From: Lysobacterales bacterium
GTDB taxonomy: Bacteria; Pseudomonadota; Gammaproteobacteria; Xanthomonadales; Rhodanobacteraceae
Direction: 5' to 3'
NCBI GenBank assembly: GCA_017305055.1
Contig: JAFKMZ010000008.1
Location: forward strand, 1-64,000
DNA length: 64,000 bases
The notes beneath the pieces were generated by a model. The model made no database searches, was not told the DNA's origin, and worked only from the letters and a program-made list of their open reading frames with translations. This document shows positions 53,097-61,786 of the stretch, piece after piece. How positions within the stretch are numbered: the first letter of the stretch is position 1; each line of letters begins with the position of its first letter. The translations under genes were made by a program, and so were the position numbers.

Positions 53097-53999
53097 TCAT
53101 CCGCTCGACGCAGCCACGCGTAGGCAATGCCGGTAGAAGTCGCGGTCCTCGTACTGCATGCGCCGTTCCAGGCGCCGGGCGACGACCGGGTCGCTCTTGG
53201 CGCAACCAAGCAGGTGGGTGAAGCCGGCCTGCGCCGTGCGCGAGGGCTCGAAGGCATCCGCCCAGACCGGGAACAGGTAGCGGATGTGGACGCCCCGCCA
53301 CGGCGAGGTGGGGTGCAGACCGTGGTAGTCCAGGCACGCGGCGAGCAGCAATTGCTCGACCATCATGTTGTAGCCGTCTTTGTCCGGCAGCTCGTCCCAG
53401 GCCGGCGCGTGTGCCGAATCGCGCACCAGACGCAGGCCCAGTTCGGCGTAATGGTGCAGGAAGCCCACGTTCTGCCCGCCGACGATGCCGCAGTTCTCTT
53501 CGCGATAGACGGCCTCGCCGCGCGAGCGCGACCACTCCCATTCGACGGGCAGCGACAGCCCATGCCGTGCAAACGCCGCTTCGACTTCGGCCGGTCCGCT
53601 GCACAGGTCGAGTGGCGGGTGGAACTCAGGAGCCTGGGCAAAGACCTGTGCGTCGGTGAGCGCCGTCGGCAGCGGCTTCCACAGGAAGACGTCGGTATCC
53701 AGATGCAGGAAGGGGCGGTCCTGCATGGCATAGGCGAACAGCTTGCCCAGGGCCCACCAGCCCGCATCGGCGTCGCGCAGTGTCTCGAGGTCGGTGCTGA
53801 CGTCGTTGAATTCCAGGCCGAGCCGATCGACCAGCAGTGCCTTGCCGGCCTTGTCGGTGACCAGCAGGGTATCCGGGTAATGCCGGCGGGCCAGCCGCAG
53901 CGAGAGCCCCCAGGCGAGCAGGTGATGTTCCGGCGAGCGCCATGTCCTTCCCTGCCGGGCCAGGAACGGTTTGCTCCAGAACGACCAGACGGCGCGCAT
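53097..53999 (-). CDS. Glycosyltransferase-like protein (DUF6734 type) inside the eCIS cluster
   Basis: 300 aa. MRAVWSFWSKPF begins the protein at ATG 53999, 4 nt after the DUF6519 stop. A GT-A-like pattern follows: LSLRLARRHYPDTLLVTD, LGLEFNDVSTDLE, WWALGKLFAYAMQDRPFLHLDTDVFLWKPLP with a DTD metal motif, and later GGQNVGFLHHY. It resembles small bacterial glycosyltransferase-like proteins of the DUF6734 group; that family name is from memory and not verified. A nucleotide-sugar transferase among structural injection genes is unexpected. It could modify cargo, the baseplate or the cell surface. The longer frame reaches back into the DUF6519 gene and is not used. Confidence 0.75.
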   Translation of the reverse strand: MRAVWSFWSKPFLARQGRTWRSPEHHLLAWGLSLRLARRHYPDTLLVTDKAGKALLVDRLGLEFNDVSTDLETLRDADAGWWALGKLFAYAMQDRPFLHLDTDVFLWKPLPTALTDAQVFAQAPEFHPPLDLCSGPAEVEAAFARHGLSLPVEWEWSRSRGEAVYREENCGIVGGQNVGFLHHYAELGLRLVRDSAHAPAWDELPDKDGYNMMVEQLLLAACLDYHGLHPTSPWRGVHIRYLFPVWADAFEPSRTAQAGFTHLLGCAKSDPVVARRLERRMQYEDRDFYRHCLRVAASSG

Positions 54000-54003
54000 C
54001 GGC

Positions 54004-56661
54004 TCAACTGCCGCTTCGCTTGGTGTCGGCGCGCTTGGTCGGCCTGGCCTTTTTCGTCGCGGCAGCGGCTTCTCCGGCTGCGGCTTTCTGGTTGCTGGTC
54101 GTCGCTGGGAACTCCTTGATCTGGTTGCCACCGCGCCCGGTAATGGAGAACTCCGCCGTCTGCGCGCTAGCCTGGTCCAGCGCCGTGGGCAACGATGCAC
54201 TCAAGGTGAATACCGACGGCTTCCCGCTGGGAGGCATCCGGTGCAGCGTCACATCGATCGTCACCGTGGTTTGCCCGGCCGGGACTGTCGCCTGGGCCGG
54301 GATGGTGGCGACCCTCGCGTCGCCGCTCCAGGCCAGCTGCACCACCGTGGTCTCGAGCGCCGCATAGGCCAGGGTGATGGTCGCGCGCTGCACGACGGGT
54401 TGGCTGGTTGCCGCAGGTTCGGTACTGGTGATCACCGGAACGCCGTTCTCGTTGCTGACGGTGACGCGCCGATAGGTGAACTCCACGGCCTCGACCGACT
54501 GCGCCGGATACAAATAGAACCAGCTCTCGAAATCACTGGCCCGTTCCTCGTTCCCCGAAGGCAGGCGCAGGTCGATGCGCTCGCGGCCTTGCACTCGGCT
54601 GCGTGTTCCGGTGCCGAATGCCTGGCCGTCCAGATACAGCGACTTGCCGGTCTTGGCGTCGGCCCATATGACACGGCCACACAGCCTGACCCGTACCCGC
54701 ACCGGTATGCCCCGGCGCGCCCATGGCGCCAGCAGGCTATTGATCGCCTCGAGATGCCGCAGCTGCAGTTCGCCGCCCTTGTCGCCGAGCAGGCTCCAGG
54801 TCGCCACCTTGCCGTGACGGACCACGCTCGAGTCGAGGATGATTGGGGTCCGTGGCACGGTGGCTGTCGCCATGCGCACGTAGGCATAGGGCGACAGGTC
54901 GAGCCTGGTCGCTGACAGCTGCTGCTGCGCATCGGCAGCCTGCATTTCGACCAGGCCCTTGTTCCCCACGCTCGTGGGGACTTCGAGGGTGACGATGAAG
55001 TTGGCTGCCGACAATGTCGCGGTCGGCGCCTGGTCGAAAGCCACCGCGAGCCCGTCCTTGACCAGCGTATCGAAACTCATGGCCTCGTCGTTCTTCCAGT
55101 TGATCCGCGTGACGTGCAGCGCCTCGGCCCGCGCCAGCGGACCGAGGTCGGCAAGGGTCGGAAAGAGCCGGCGGCAGTCGTCGACGGTGAACAGTTCGCC
55201 GAGGCCCGTGGCCGCTTCGGCGCCGACGAAGCGGGCCTCTTCCTTGGCGGCTGTCTTGCGGCGCAAGTGGATGCAGGCCAGTGGCGCGCGGTAGACGTGG
55301 GCGTAGTGCGGGGGCTGGAACGGGTTGCCGTCGCCGCCGCACGGTGGCCAATCGATCTGGCCGGTGGCACTGCGCGCCGGAATGGTCCAGGCGTCCCCGC
55401 TGAAATAGCGCCCGTTGCGGAAGCGCACCTGGATGCCGTTCTCCAGCGTGGTCCAGTCGGTCGACAGCGGCACACCATCGGCGCCGGCGGACGGCCCCGC
55501 CTGGTCCCAGCGGCGCATCCGGGCGTGGCGGGACGGATCGACCGGTTGCACGATGGTGGTCATGGTCAGGGTCAGCGACGGGCGTTCGATGCTCTGGATC
55601 TGGTAGAGCAGGCCAGGGCGGTTCGGGTGCTCGCCAAACAGATAGGTGTCGTCGCTGATTTCGACCCACTGACCGACCTGGAAGCCGAGGTTGGCGTCCA
55701 TGCCCAGGCTACCCACGGTCACTTTGGCGCCGGACACGGCGACCACGGCGACCACCACGGAGGCGTTCTCGCGCGACCACTTGAAGGTGGCCGAGGCCAG
55801 CGCCCCTGCACGTTGGATTTCGACGCGGTAGAGCTGGTTTTCCTGGCCGGTATAGCCGGCATCGGGGATCGGCTGGCAACCGCAGTCACCGCTGTTCTCG
55901 GCCACCTGTGCAGAAAGCAGGCCGGAATGCACCGGCGGGAGTTCGCGGTACATGGCCTCGCAACTGCACCCGGTTGCCTGCGCTTCGGCTGCCGCCGGCT
56001 CGGCAGCCACCGGTGCGTGCGTCAACAACCGGACAAGCTCCTGGTCGCGCCGCATGATCGAGATCTTGTCCTGCATCGACTTTGCCAGCACCTCGTCGAT
56101 GGCACTGGACAGCTCGTCCGCGCTGCCGGGAGTCTTTTCGTGGAGGGTCTGCGGCTTGAACGCGCCGGCTACCACGCGCCACACGGTCTGCAGGCGCACC
56201 GTGGTGTCGGCCTGGCCGAGCGCCGGCTCGCCCAGGCACGCGTCGTCCAGCGCGGTGACCATGCGTTGCCACACTTCCAGGTAGACGCGGACGCACAAGG
56301 CGGGGTCGCGGCGCAGCTCGAGCAGCAGGCGGCGGAGCTCCCCGGTGCCGGTGCCCTCGAGCAGGAAGGGTTGTTCGTCGTAGTCCAGCGCCTCGGCGTT
56401 TTCGCACAGCAGGCCATGCACGTAGTAGCGACCTGGGCCGATCTGCAGCTGGCCGCCGACGATGCTGATGTCGAAGCCGGCATCGCGCAGGGGTGCGCCG
56501 TACTCGCCGATGACATCGGTGGTCTGCACGGTCCGGCGGTGGCCGTCGATGTAGCGCTGCTCGTTGTGGTCCGCATCGTAGGCCACGCGGCCCTGTTGAT
56601 CGAGCACGTCGGTGTAGTGCTTGTTCGCTTCGAAGCGGATCCGGCTGAAGTCACCTTTCAT
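54004..56661 (-). CDS. DUF6519 domain protein of the eCIS locus, 885 aa
   Basis: MKGDFSRIRFEANKHYTDVLDQQGRV, DADHNEQRYI and QIGPGRYYVHGLLCEN, followed by RVYLEVWQRMVTALDD and DAGYTGQENQLYRVEI, are the family's standard order. Members occur almost only in phage-tail-like and eCIS gene sets and are presumed baseplate or tail-fibre-network parts. Cys-rich loops (GCSCEAMYR, DCGCQPIPD) are present. The last 30 residues are a Lys/Arg/Ala/Thr tail (KKARPTKRADTKRSGS). ATG 56661 matches the family start; a longer start at 56688 has a GAGG site but no conserved residues. The preceding gene stops 50 nt before. Confidence 0.9.
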   Translation of the reverse strand: MKGDFSRIRFEANKHYTDVLDQQGRVAYDADHNEQRYIDGHRRTVQTTDVIGEYGAPLRDAGFDISIVGGQLQIGPGRYYVHGLLCENAEALDYDEQPFLLEGTGTGELRRLLLELRRDPALCVRVYLEVWQRMVTALDDACLGEPALGQADTTVRLQTVWRVVAGAFKPQTLHEKTPGSADELSSAIDEVLAKSMQDKISIMRRDQELVRLLTHAPVAAEPAAAEAQATGCSCEAMYRELPPVHSGLLSAQVAENSGDCGCQPIPDAGYTGQENQLYRVEIQRAGALASATFKWSRENASVVVAVVAVSGAKVTVGSLGMDANLGFQVGQWVEISDDTYLFGEHPNRPGLLYQIQSIERPSLTLTMTTIVQPVDPSRHARMRRWDQAGPSAGADGVPLSTDWTTLENGIQVRFRNGRYFSGDAWTIPARSATGQIDWPPCGGDGNPFQPPHYAHVYRAPLACIHLRRKTAAKEEARFVGAEAATGLGELFTVDDCRRLFPTLADLGPLARAEALHVTRINWKNDEAMSFDTLVKDGLAVAFDQAPTATLSAANFIVTLEVPTSVGNKGLVEMQAADAQQQLSATRLDLSPYAYVRMATATVPRTPIILDSSVVRHGKVATWSLLGDKGGELQLRHLEAINSLLAPWARRGIPVRVRVRLCGRVIWADAKTGKSLYLDGQAFGTGTRSRVQGRERIDLRLPSGNEERASDFESWFYLYPAQSVEAVEFTYRRVTVSNENGVPVITSTEPAATSQPVVQRATITLAYAALETTVVQLAWSGDARVATIPAQATVPAGQTTVTIDVTLHRMPPSGKPSVFTLSASLPTALDQASAQTAEFSITGRGGNQIKEFPATTSNQKAAAGEAAAATKKARPTKRADTKRSGS

Positions 56662-56711
56662 GGCCTGCACCTGGTTGCCTGCACGCATGCCGCGTGCCTC
56701 GTGATGGGGAG

Positions 56712-59000
56712 TTACAGCAAGCTCGCGCCGATGCCAGGCAGCCCGCCCGGCTCGTCGTCGTCGTGGTCATGGCCGCAGCCGTACGGTGATCCGTAGTACC
56801 CAAACGGCGGTGGCAACGGCCGCCGCAGCACCCGCGCCGGGTGCAGGAAAACCCCTGCCTCCAGCAGCGCCGGGAGATATTCGGCGGTGCGGATTTGCAC
56901 GTTCGCCACTGCCTCGGTTTCCTGGATCTGGTGGTACACGCCGATCTGCGAGCCGTTGTCGGCCCCTTTCCACACCGCCATCGGCACGTCGCCACTGAGC
57001 AGGGCGTAGGCCGGATGGCCGTATCGCAGCGTGATGAACGACGGCGAAAACAAGTCGGTGCCGGCTTCGTCCGGCGGCAGGCAGGCGTAGCGGCGCGGCG
57101 TGACGGATTGGCCCGGCAGCGAGCAGAAGCGCACGCAGCCCGCCTGGCTGCGGCTGCACCAGAGCGCGGCCGGCCACGGATCGTGCCGACCGAGCCGCGC
57201 GAAGAAGATGGTGTTGGATGCCAGACGCAGGGTGCGCATGCGCACCCTGCCGATGACCGTGCTGTCCTCGATATGCAGATCCGCGCCTGCCGCCTGGCCG
57301 TCCGTGCCGGCATAGGCCACGCCGTACGGTGAGCCGGCATCGACGATGCTGTCGCAGACGCGCACGTTGGCGGCCGCGCTTGCTGCCACCGGGCCGCAGA
57401 TGCAGCGGGACAGGCACAGGGTCGCATCGCTGTCGATGAGCAGGCTAGGCCTGGGCGGGGACAGGCCAGGGCAGGGCGCGCCCAGACCCGGCACCAGGGT
57501 GAGGTCGGACAACTGCGCGACGACGCTGCCGCCGCGGAAGGCCAGCTGACCCGCGACGAGCAGTCCGTTGAGAATCAGCTGTCCCGCCGGCGGCGCTGCA
57601 CTCTCGGGTGAAGATGACGGCGTGACGCCGGTTACCTCGATGTCACCGACCAGGCTGGCCCAGGCATGGTTCCAAGCCACCTCGCGCGAGCCCGAGGGGG
57701 CCAGCTCCACCCCCGAGGCGATGGCCAGGGTGCTGGCCGGCGGCAGCACGATGCCCCGGGCACCGGTGAGGTCGATCGCATGGCGCTCGAACGCCGGCAG
57801 CACGATGATGCCGGTGGCGCCAGGCGGCACCTGGTTCCATTTCGCGACGGCGGCGGCCAGGTCGGGACAGGCGGGCGTGCCGACCAAGGCGAAAAAATCC
57901 GCGTCGGCGGGAAGCTGGGTCGGCACCGTCGCACCCAGCGCCGCCGTCCGGTCATACGGACCGCCGCCGATGGCTGCGGGGAAGCCATAGCTGTAGGTGA
58001 GGCGAAGCACGCGTGGAGGCGCAAGGTCTGCCGCGAACTGGATGCGCCCCAGTTCAGGGTCGATCGCGATCATGCCGGGTGCCACCGTGCACCAGGCGCC
58101 AGTGGCGCTGTCGGCCAGGTTGGCGCAGCAGACGCTGGCGACAGGCACCGCGACGCCGTCGGCGTAGAGCATCAGGCTCTGGCCGTAAAAATCGGCAGGC
58201 CGCCGCCTGAACTCGCCGCGGCGGATCGGCTGCGGCACGTCCAGCCGGGTGTGCATGCGGCTGAAGGGCTGTGGGTCCACAGGCGGCAGTGAAAACAGCG
58301 GGATGTCCAGGCCGATCGGATGGAACTTGAAGCGCCGGGCATCGACCGCGAAGGCTGGGGCTTGCTCGACCTGCCAGGGGCGGCAGCGCCACAGGTGCAC
58401 GGCGACGTCCGGTATGTTGAAACGTCCGGGCCCGTGCAGGCCGATGTCCAGCGGTGCCGGATCCGGAACCGGTGGCTCGCGCAGGCGTGGCGCGATGCGC
58501 CGTACGTCCAGGGTATGGTTGCTGCGGTCGAACGCCAGGTCAGCGAGATCGTCGACCAGTGCGCCGCGGCGCAGGTCGACGCACACTGCGTGATGCGGTC
58601 GCGGCAGCCGCAGACTTTGCGTGGTGATGAGGCGGCGGAACTCCTCGACCACCACGACTGCCTGGCCGGAGACGTCGGCGGCCACCTGCTGCAGGGCAAT
58701 CGGCGTGCCCTTGCGCCGGCGGTAGCCGATGGTATTGGCCACTTCCGCGCGGCTGTCCGTGCCAGCGGCGGTCTGGAATACGGGGCGATAACCCAGCAGG
58801 TCGCCCAGGTAGGGAATGACCCAGGGCATGCAGGTTTCGATGAATTGGTCGTCGTACAGCTGCTCGATGTTTTCCTCGACGATGGCCGACTGGCTCGCGA
58901 TGACCTCGAACAGGGCCTGCAGCGGTCCGCCCTCGCCGGCGTCACGCGTGCGATACACGGCCGGGAGCAGGGCGAACAGTGCTTGCGCATCCAGGCTCAT
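56712..59000 (-). CDS. eCIS tail protein I-like baseplate protein, 762 aa
   Basis: LLPAVYRTRDAG, GGPLQALFEVIASQ, QLYDDQFIETCMPW and VIPYLGDLLGYRP are typical of phage tail protein I (P2 gpI)-like proteins in eCIS loci. They link the baseplate to the fibres. The middle and C-terminal parts are a repeated beta/pectate-lyase-like region (VRVCDSIVDAG, ADLHIEDSTVIG, LRLASNTIFFARL), suggesting a beta-helical surface domain. The C-terminus is Gly/Asp/His-rich (GCGHDHDDDEPGG). ATG 59000 overlaps the upstream gene's TGA, with GGAG 8 nt before it. ATG 59006 has too short a spacing. A perfect 22-bp palindrome lies at 57228-57249 inside the gene. Confidence 0.8.
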   Translation of the reverse strand: MSLDAQALFALLPAVYRTRDAGEGGPLQALFEVIASQSAIVEENIEQLYDDQFIETCMPWVIPYLGDLLGYRPVFQTAAGTDSRAEVANTIGYRRRKGTPIALQQVAADVSGQAVVVVEEFRRLITTQSLRLPRPHHAVCVDLRRGALVDDLADLAFDRSNHTLDVRRIAPRLREPPVPDPAPLDIGLHGPGRFNIPDVAVHLWRCRPWQVEQAPAFAVDARRFKFHPIGLDIPLFSLPPVDPQPFSRMHTRLDVPQPIRRGEFRRRPADFYGQSLMLYADGVAVPVASVCCANLADSATGAWCTVAPGMIAIDPELGRIQFAADLAPPRVLRLTYSYGFPAAIGGGPYDRTAALGATVPTQLPADADFFALVGTPACPDLAAAVAKWNQVPPGATGIIVLPAFERHAIDLTGARGIVLPPASTLAIASGVELAPSGSREVAWNHAWASLVGDIEVTGVTPSSSPESAAPPAGQLILNGLLVAGQLAFRGGSVVAQLSDLTLVPGLGAPCPGLSPPRPSLLIDSDATLCLSRCICGPVAASAAANVRVCDSIVDAGSPYGVAYAGTDGQAAGADLHIEDSTVIGRVRMRTLRLASNTIFFARLGRHDPWPAALWCSRSQAGCVRFCSLPGQSVTPRRYACLPPDEAGTDLFSPSFITLRYGHPAYALLSGDVPMAVWKGADNGSQIGVYHQIQETEAVANVQIRTAEYLPALLEAGVFLHPARVLRRPLPPPFGYYGSPYGCGHDHDDDEPGGLPGIGASLL

Positions 59001-61786
59001 GACCATGCTCCGATGGCGCCCTTGCAGGCCGGATCAAGCAGCAGCAGTTGCGCACCGGTCGGCGGCCGCGGGCCGGCGGCGCACAGCTGGACTGGTGGCT
59101 TGCCTGCCGGCGTGCCGGTGAGGTGCAGCGCGGTCAATTGCACGGCGACGACCCCGGGCGTGTCCTGCATGACCCTGATGAGGTCGCTGGCTGCGACGCC
59201 CTGGCCAAGTTGGCGCTGTGCGAACGAAAAGCGATCGCGGAGTCGCTGCCAGACCTGGCCCAGCACCAGGGCCGTGTCGTAGCTGGTGTCGTCGATCCTG
59301 ACGCTGGCTGCCAGCTGGTACAGCAGCGGCTCGTACGATGCGACCTGGATCGGTACGTGGGGGTTGCCGAACGTGCGCAGCGATGCGGTCAGGTTCAGCA
59401 CCACGGTATCAGAGGCCTCGAAGCCAGCACCATCCGCACCGGCGATGCTCAGGAAGACGCCACGCGTATCGTTGAAATAGGCCCAGGCGGCACTGGCCTT
59501 GGCGATGCCGCCGAAGTTGAGCGCGTAGTCCCGGTAATCCTGCAGCGAGACCACGCGGCCGATGGTGAGCGTGGGCAAGGGCGCGCGCGCCCTTGCGTCA
59601 TCCGCCGTCGCCGGGTCGGCGCCGCCCGCGGCAGCGCTCGGGTTGACCGCGGATTTCAGTCCCTGCGGCCGGTCCAGCGCCTGCGACAGCTGGCCGGCTG
59701 CCACCATGCCGGCGCTGCCGATGCCCTTGCGGTACACCGCACGGATGTTCATCTGCCCGGTGGGCGTGCGTGCGCCATTGTTGCCGTCGCCAAACTGCAC
59801 GATGGTGTTGCCGTCCGCGTCGACGCGCGTGACAAACACCCGGTCCGCCGGCCCGGCATCCAGCAGGTTCGGCACTTCGTGCCACTGCAGGTTGTTGACC
59901 CAGACTTGCAGGGTGGATTGGATGCCGTTCGGCCGGCTCGACGAAACGTAGGTCAGCGGCGACTGCTTCAGCGTGAAGCACAGCGCGGGGTTGGCAGCGT
60001 CACCCGAGCCCAGCAGCTCCTGCACGCTCTCGCCGTGGCTGGCGACGACGGCATTGGCGTTCACGGCGACCGTGGTCCGGTCATACAGGCGCGTCAGCGC
60101 CGCACCCAGGTCGAGCCGGGTGAGGTCGCCATCGGGTTGCGTGGTGGCGACGACGGCAGCTTCGCTGGCCACGGGGTCACCCGGGTCGGCTCGCTGCAGT
60201 TGCAGGTGTTTTGCATCGACCCGCAGCGCACCGGCGACCCCACTGGTGGTGAGCACCTGCCATTCCGATCCGGCTGTGGCGGCATCCTCGACAGGCGGGA
60301 ACGCATCCAGCAGGAACACCTGGTTGTCGGCCACGGTCATCGCTGCCGACGTCTGCGCCGGCATGAACGAGGCGCCCGCACCGGGCAGTACCTGCAGGCG
60401 CGGCCGTCGTCCGGAGACGCCGACGGCCTGGCCATCGGCAATCTGCTGGTTGCCCACGACGCTCACGCTGCTGCCCCCGACAGGGGCCAGCATGCCGGGC
60501 TGTACGGCATAGCTTGTGGTGTCCGGCCAGTCCGTCAGCGGCAGGTCGGCCAGGGCCAGCGGCGCGGACTGGAGCCACACGGTGACGTTCCGGGTATCGG
60601 CCTCGAAGGCCGACAAGGCGCTGTCCAGCGTCGCCGAGGTATCCCCACGCAGCATCTGGCCGAAGGCCAGGGTCAGCCGCGTGGTCTTGGCCGTCAGCGT
60701 GTAGCGGTTTGGATTGGATTCGTCCGCTGCTGTCACGGCGAAGAAGGCGGTGCTCGAGGAGCCCGCCAGAACCGCCCACTGCGGTGCATCGGGCGCGGGG
60801 TTCAGGCCGGCGTAGGCTGCGTCCAGGTTCAGTTGGCCGCTGCCGGGCACGTAGGCATCGTATTCCCAGTCGCTTTCACCCTTGCTGCGGTCAGGCGCCC
60901 CTGGGATACCGCTGCCCCACTGGTAGAGGGCTGCGGGATTGGGCGCCTGCACACCGTACAGGGCGGCCTTTTTGCGGAACACGTACAGATTCACGGCATC
61001 GGCGGTGGTGCCGGGCGGGAAGCTGGCTGAGAGCGGCGCGTCCCAGGTGATGCGCGTCATGCCACGCGCCGCATCCGGCGCTACGCCGGTCACGAAGTGC
61101 GCCTCGCCCGGGCCGCCCTGGATGGTCAGCCCGCCAGCCGCCGCGATAAAGAGCAGCAGGTCGCCGACGACGATGTTGTTGGCCGTACCCTGGATCCAGG
61201 TGCCATTGGCAGCCGTGACCTGCCATGGCGTGGAGGTTTGCGCCGGCAAGGCATTCCACGCGATGTGTGCGGTGATGGCTGCCGAGGTCTCGAACACCTG
61301 TGGCTTCTGGTTGGGACCCGGCACGCTCTGCACGCGGGTACCGGCAGGGATCTGCACCTGGTCGGGCGAGCCGGGGGCATCGGTCAAGGTAAAGGCGATG
61401 ATATCGGTGGCGGCCACGCCGGGCGCAGGCACGTAACCGATGAGGCGGGCCAGTTCGAACACCGAGCGCTGGTCGACTGCCGTGCGCAGGAACGCTTCGT
61501 TGGCCAGGCGCTCCTGGTAGAAGCTCAGGATGTCCAGCACCACGGCCCAGCTGTCGATCAGGCCGATGCTGAAATCCGCCGGATCGCGCGTGCGCAGCAG
61601 GGCCAGCGGCGCGAACGCCGATTGCGCCAGGCAGGCCTGCATGCTGGCCTGGAATGTGGCGTGGCGGCCGACACGGTAGGCAATGGCGCGCAGGCCCGGC
61701 CGGTTGCCGATGAATTCGGGCGTCTGCATGGCCACGCCGGTGCAGCAGCCGCAGAGTTGCTCGCCGGTGCTCGGGCACGCGCTCAT
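58997..61786 (-). CDS. Putative eCIS baseplate assembly protein (baseplate J-like), 929 aa
   Basis: MSACPSTGEQLCGCC opens the protein, then RPGLRAIAYRVGRHATFQASM. The segment RDPADFSIGLIDSWAVVLDILSFYQERLANEAFLRTA is diagnostic of the gp6/Afp12-like baseplate family. The J-like domain is at the C-terminal end: NTIVQFGDGNNGARTPTG, VSLQDYRDYALNFGGIAKA, FGNPHVPIQVASYEPLLYQL and VMQDTPGVVAVQL. In injection machines these proteins build the wedge between the spike hub and the sheath. Start ATG 61786 shares its ATGA with the upstream stop, and its own TGA overlaps the next ATG, so the three genes are translationally coupled. Confidence 0.9.
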   Translation of the reverse strand: MSACPSTGEQLCGCCTGVAMQTPEFIGNRPGLRAIAYRVGRHATFQASMQACLAQSAFAPLALLRTRDPADFSIGLIDSWAVVLDILSFYQERLANEAFLRTAVDQRSVFELARLIGYVPAPGVAATDIIAFTLTDAPGSPDQVQIPAGTRVQSVPGPNQKPQVFETSAAITAHIAWNALPAQTSTPWQVTAANGTWIQGTANNIVVGDLLLFIAAAGGLTIQGGPGEAHFVTGVAPDAARGMTRITWDAPLSASFPPGTTADAVNLYVFRKKAALYGVQAPNPAALYQWGSGIPGAPDRSKGESDWEYDAYVPGSGQLNLDAAYAGLNPAPDAPQWAVLAGSSSTAFFAVTAADESNPNRYTLTAKTTRLTLAFGQMLRGDTSATLDSALSAFEADTRNVTVWLQSAPLALADLPLTDWPDTTSYAVQPGMLAPVGGSSVSVVGNQQIADGQAVGVSGRRPRLQVLPGAGASFMPAQTSAAMTVADNQVFLLDAFPPVEDAATAGSEWQVLTTSGVAGALRVDAKHLQLQRADPGDPVASEAAVVATTQPDGDLTRLDLGAALTRLYDRTTVAVNANAVVASHGESVQELLGSGDAANPALCFTLKQSPLTYVSSSRPNGIQSTLQVWVNNLQWHEVPNLLDAGPADRVFVTRVDADGNTIVQFGDGNNGARTPTGQMNIRAVYRKGIGSAGMVAAGQLSQALDRPQGLKSAVNPSAAAGGADPATADDARARAPLPTLTIGRVVSLQDYRDYALNFGGIAKASAAWAYFNDTRGVFLSIAGADGAGFEASDTVVLNLTASLRTFGNPHVPIQVASYEPLLYQLAASVRIDDTSYDTALVLGQVWQRLRDRFSFAQRQLGQGVAASDLIRVMQDTPGVVAVQLTALHLTGTPAGKPPVQLCAAGPRPPTGAQLLLLDPACKGAIGAWS

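Noticed and set aside
59048-61030. 660-aa plus-strand frame opposite the baseplate gene
   Set aside because: The baseplate protein has strong family motifs and translational coupling on the minus strand. This frame is a shadow rich in Arg, Gly and Val.
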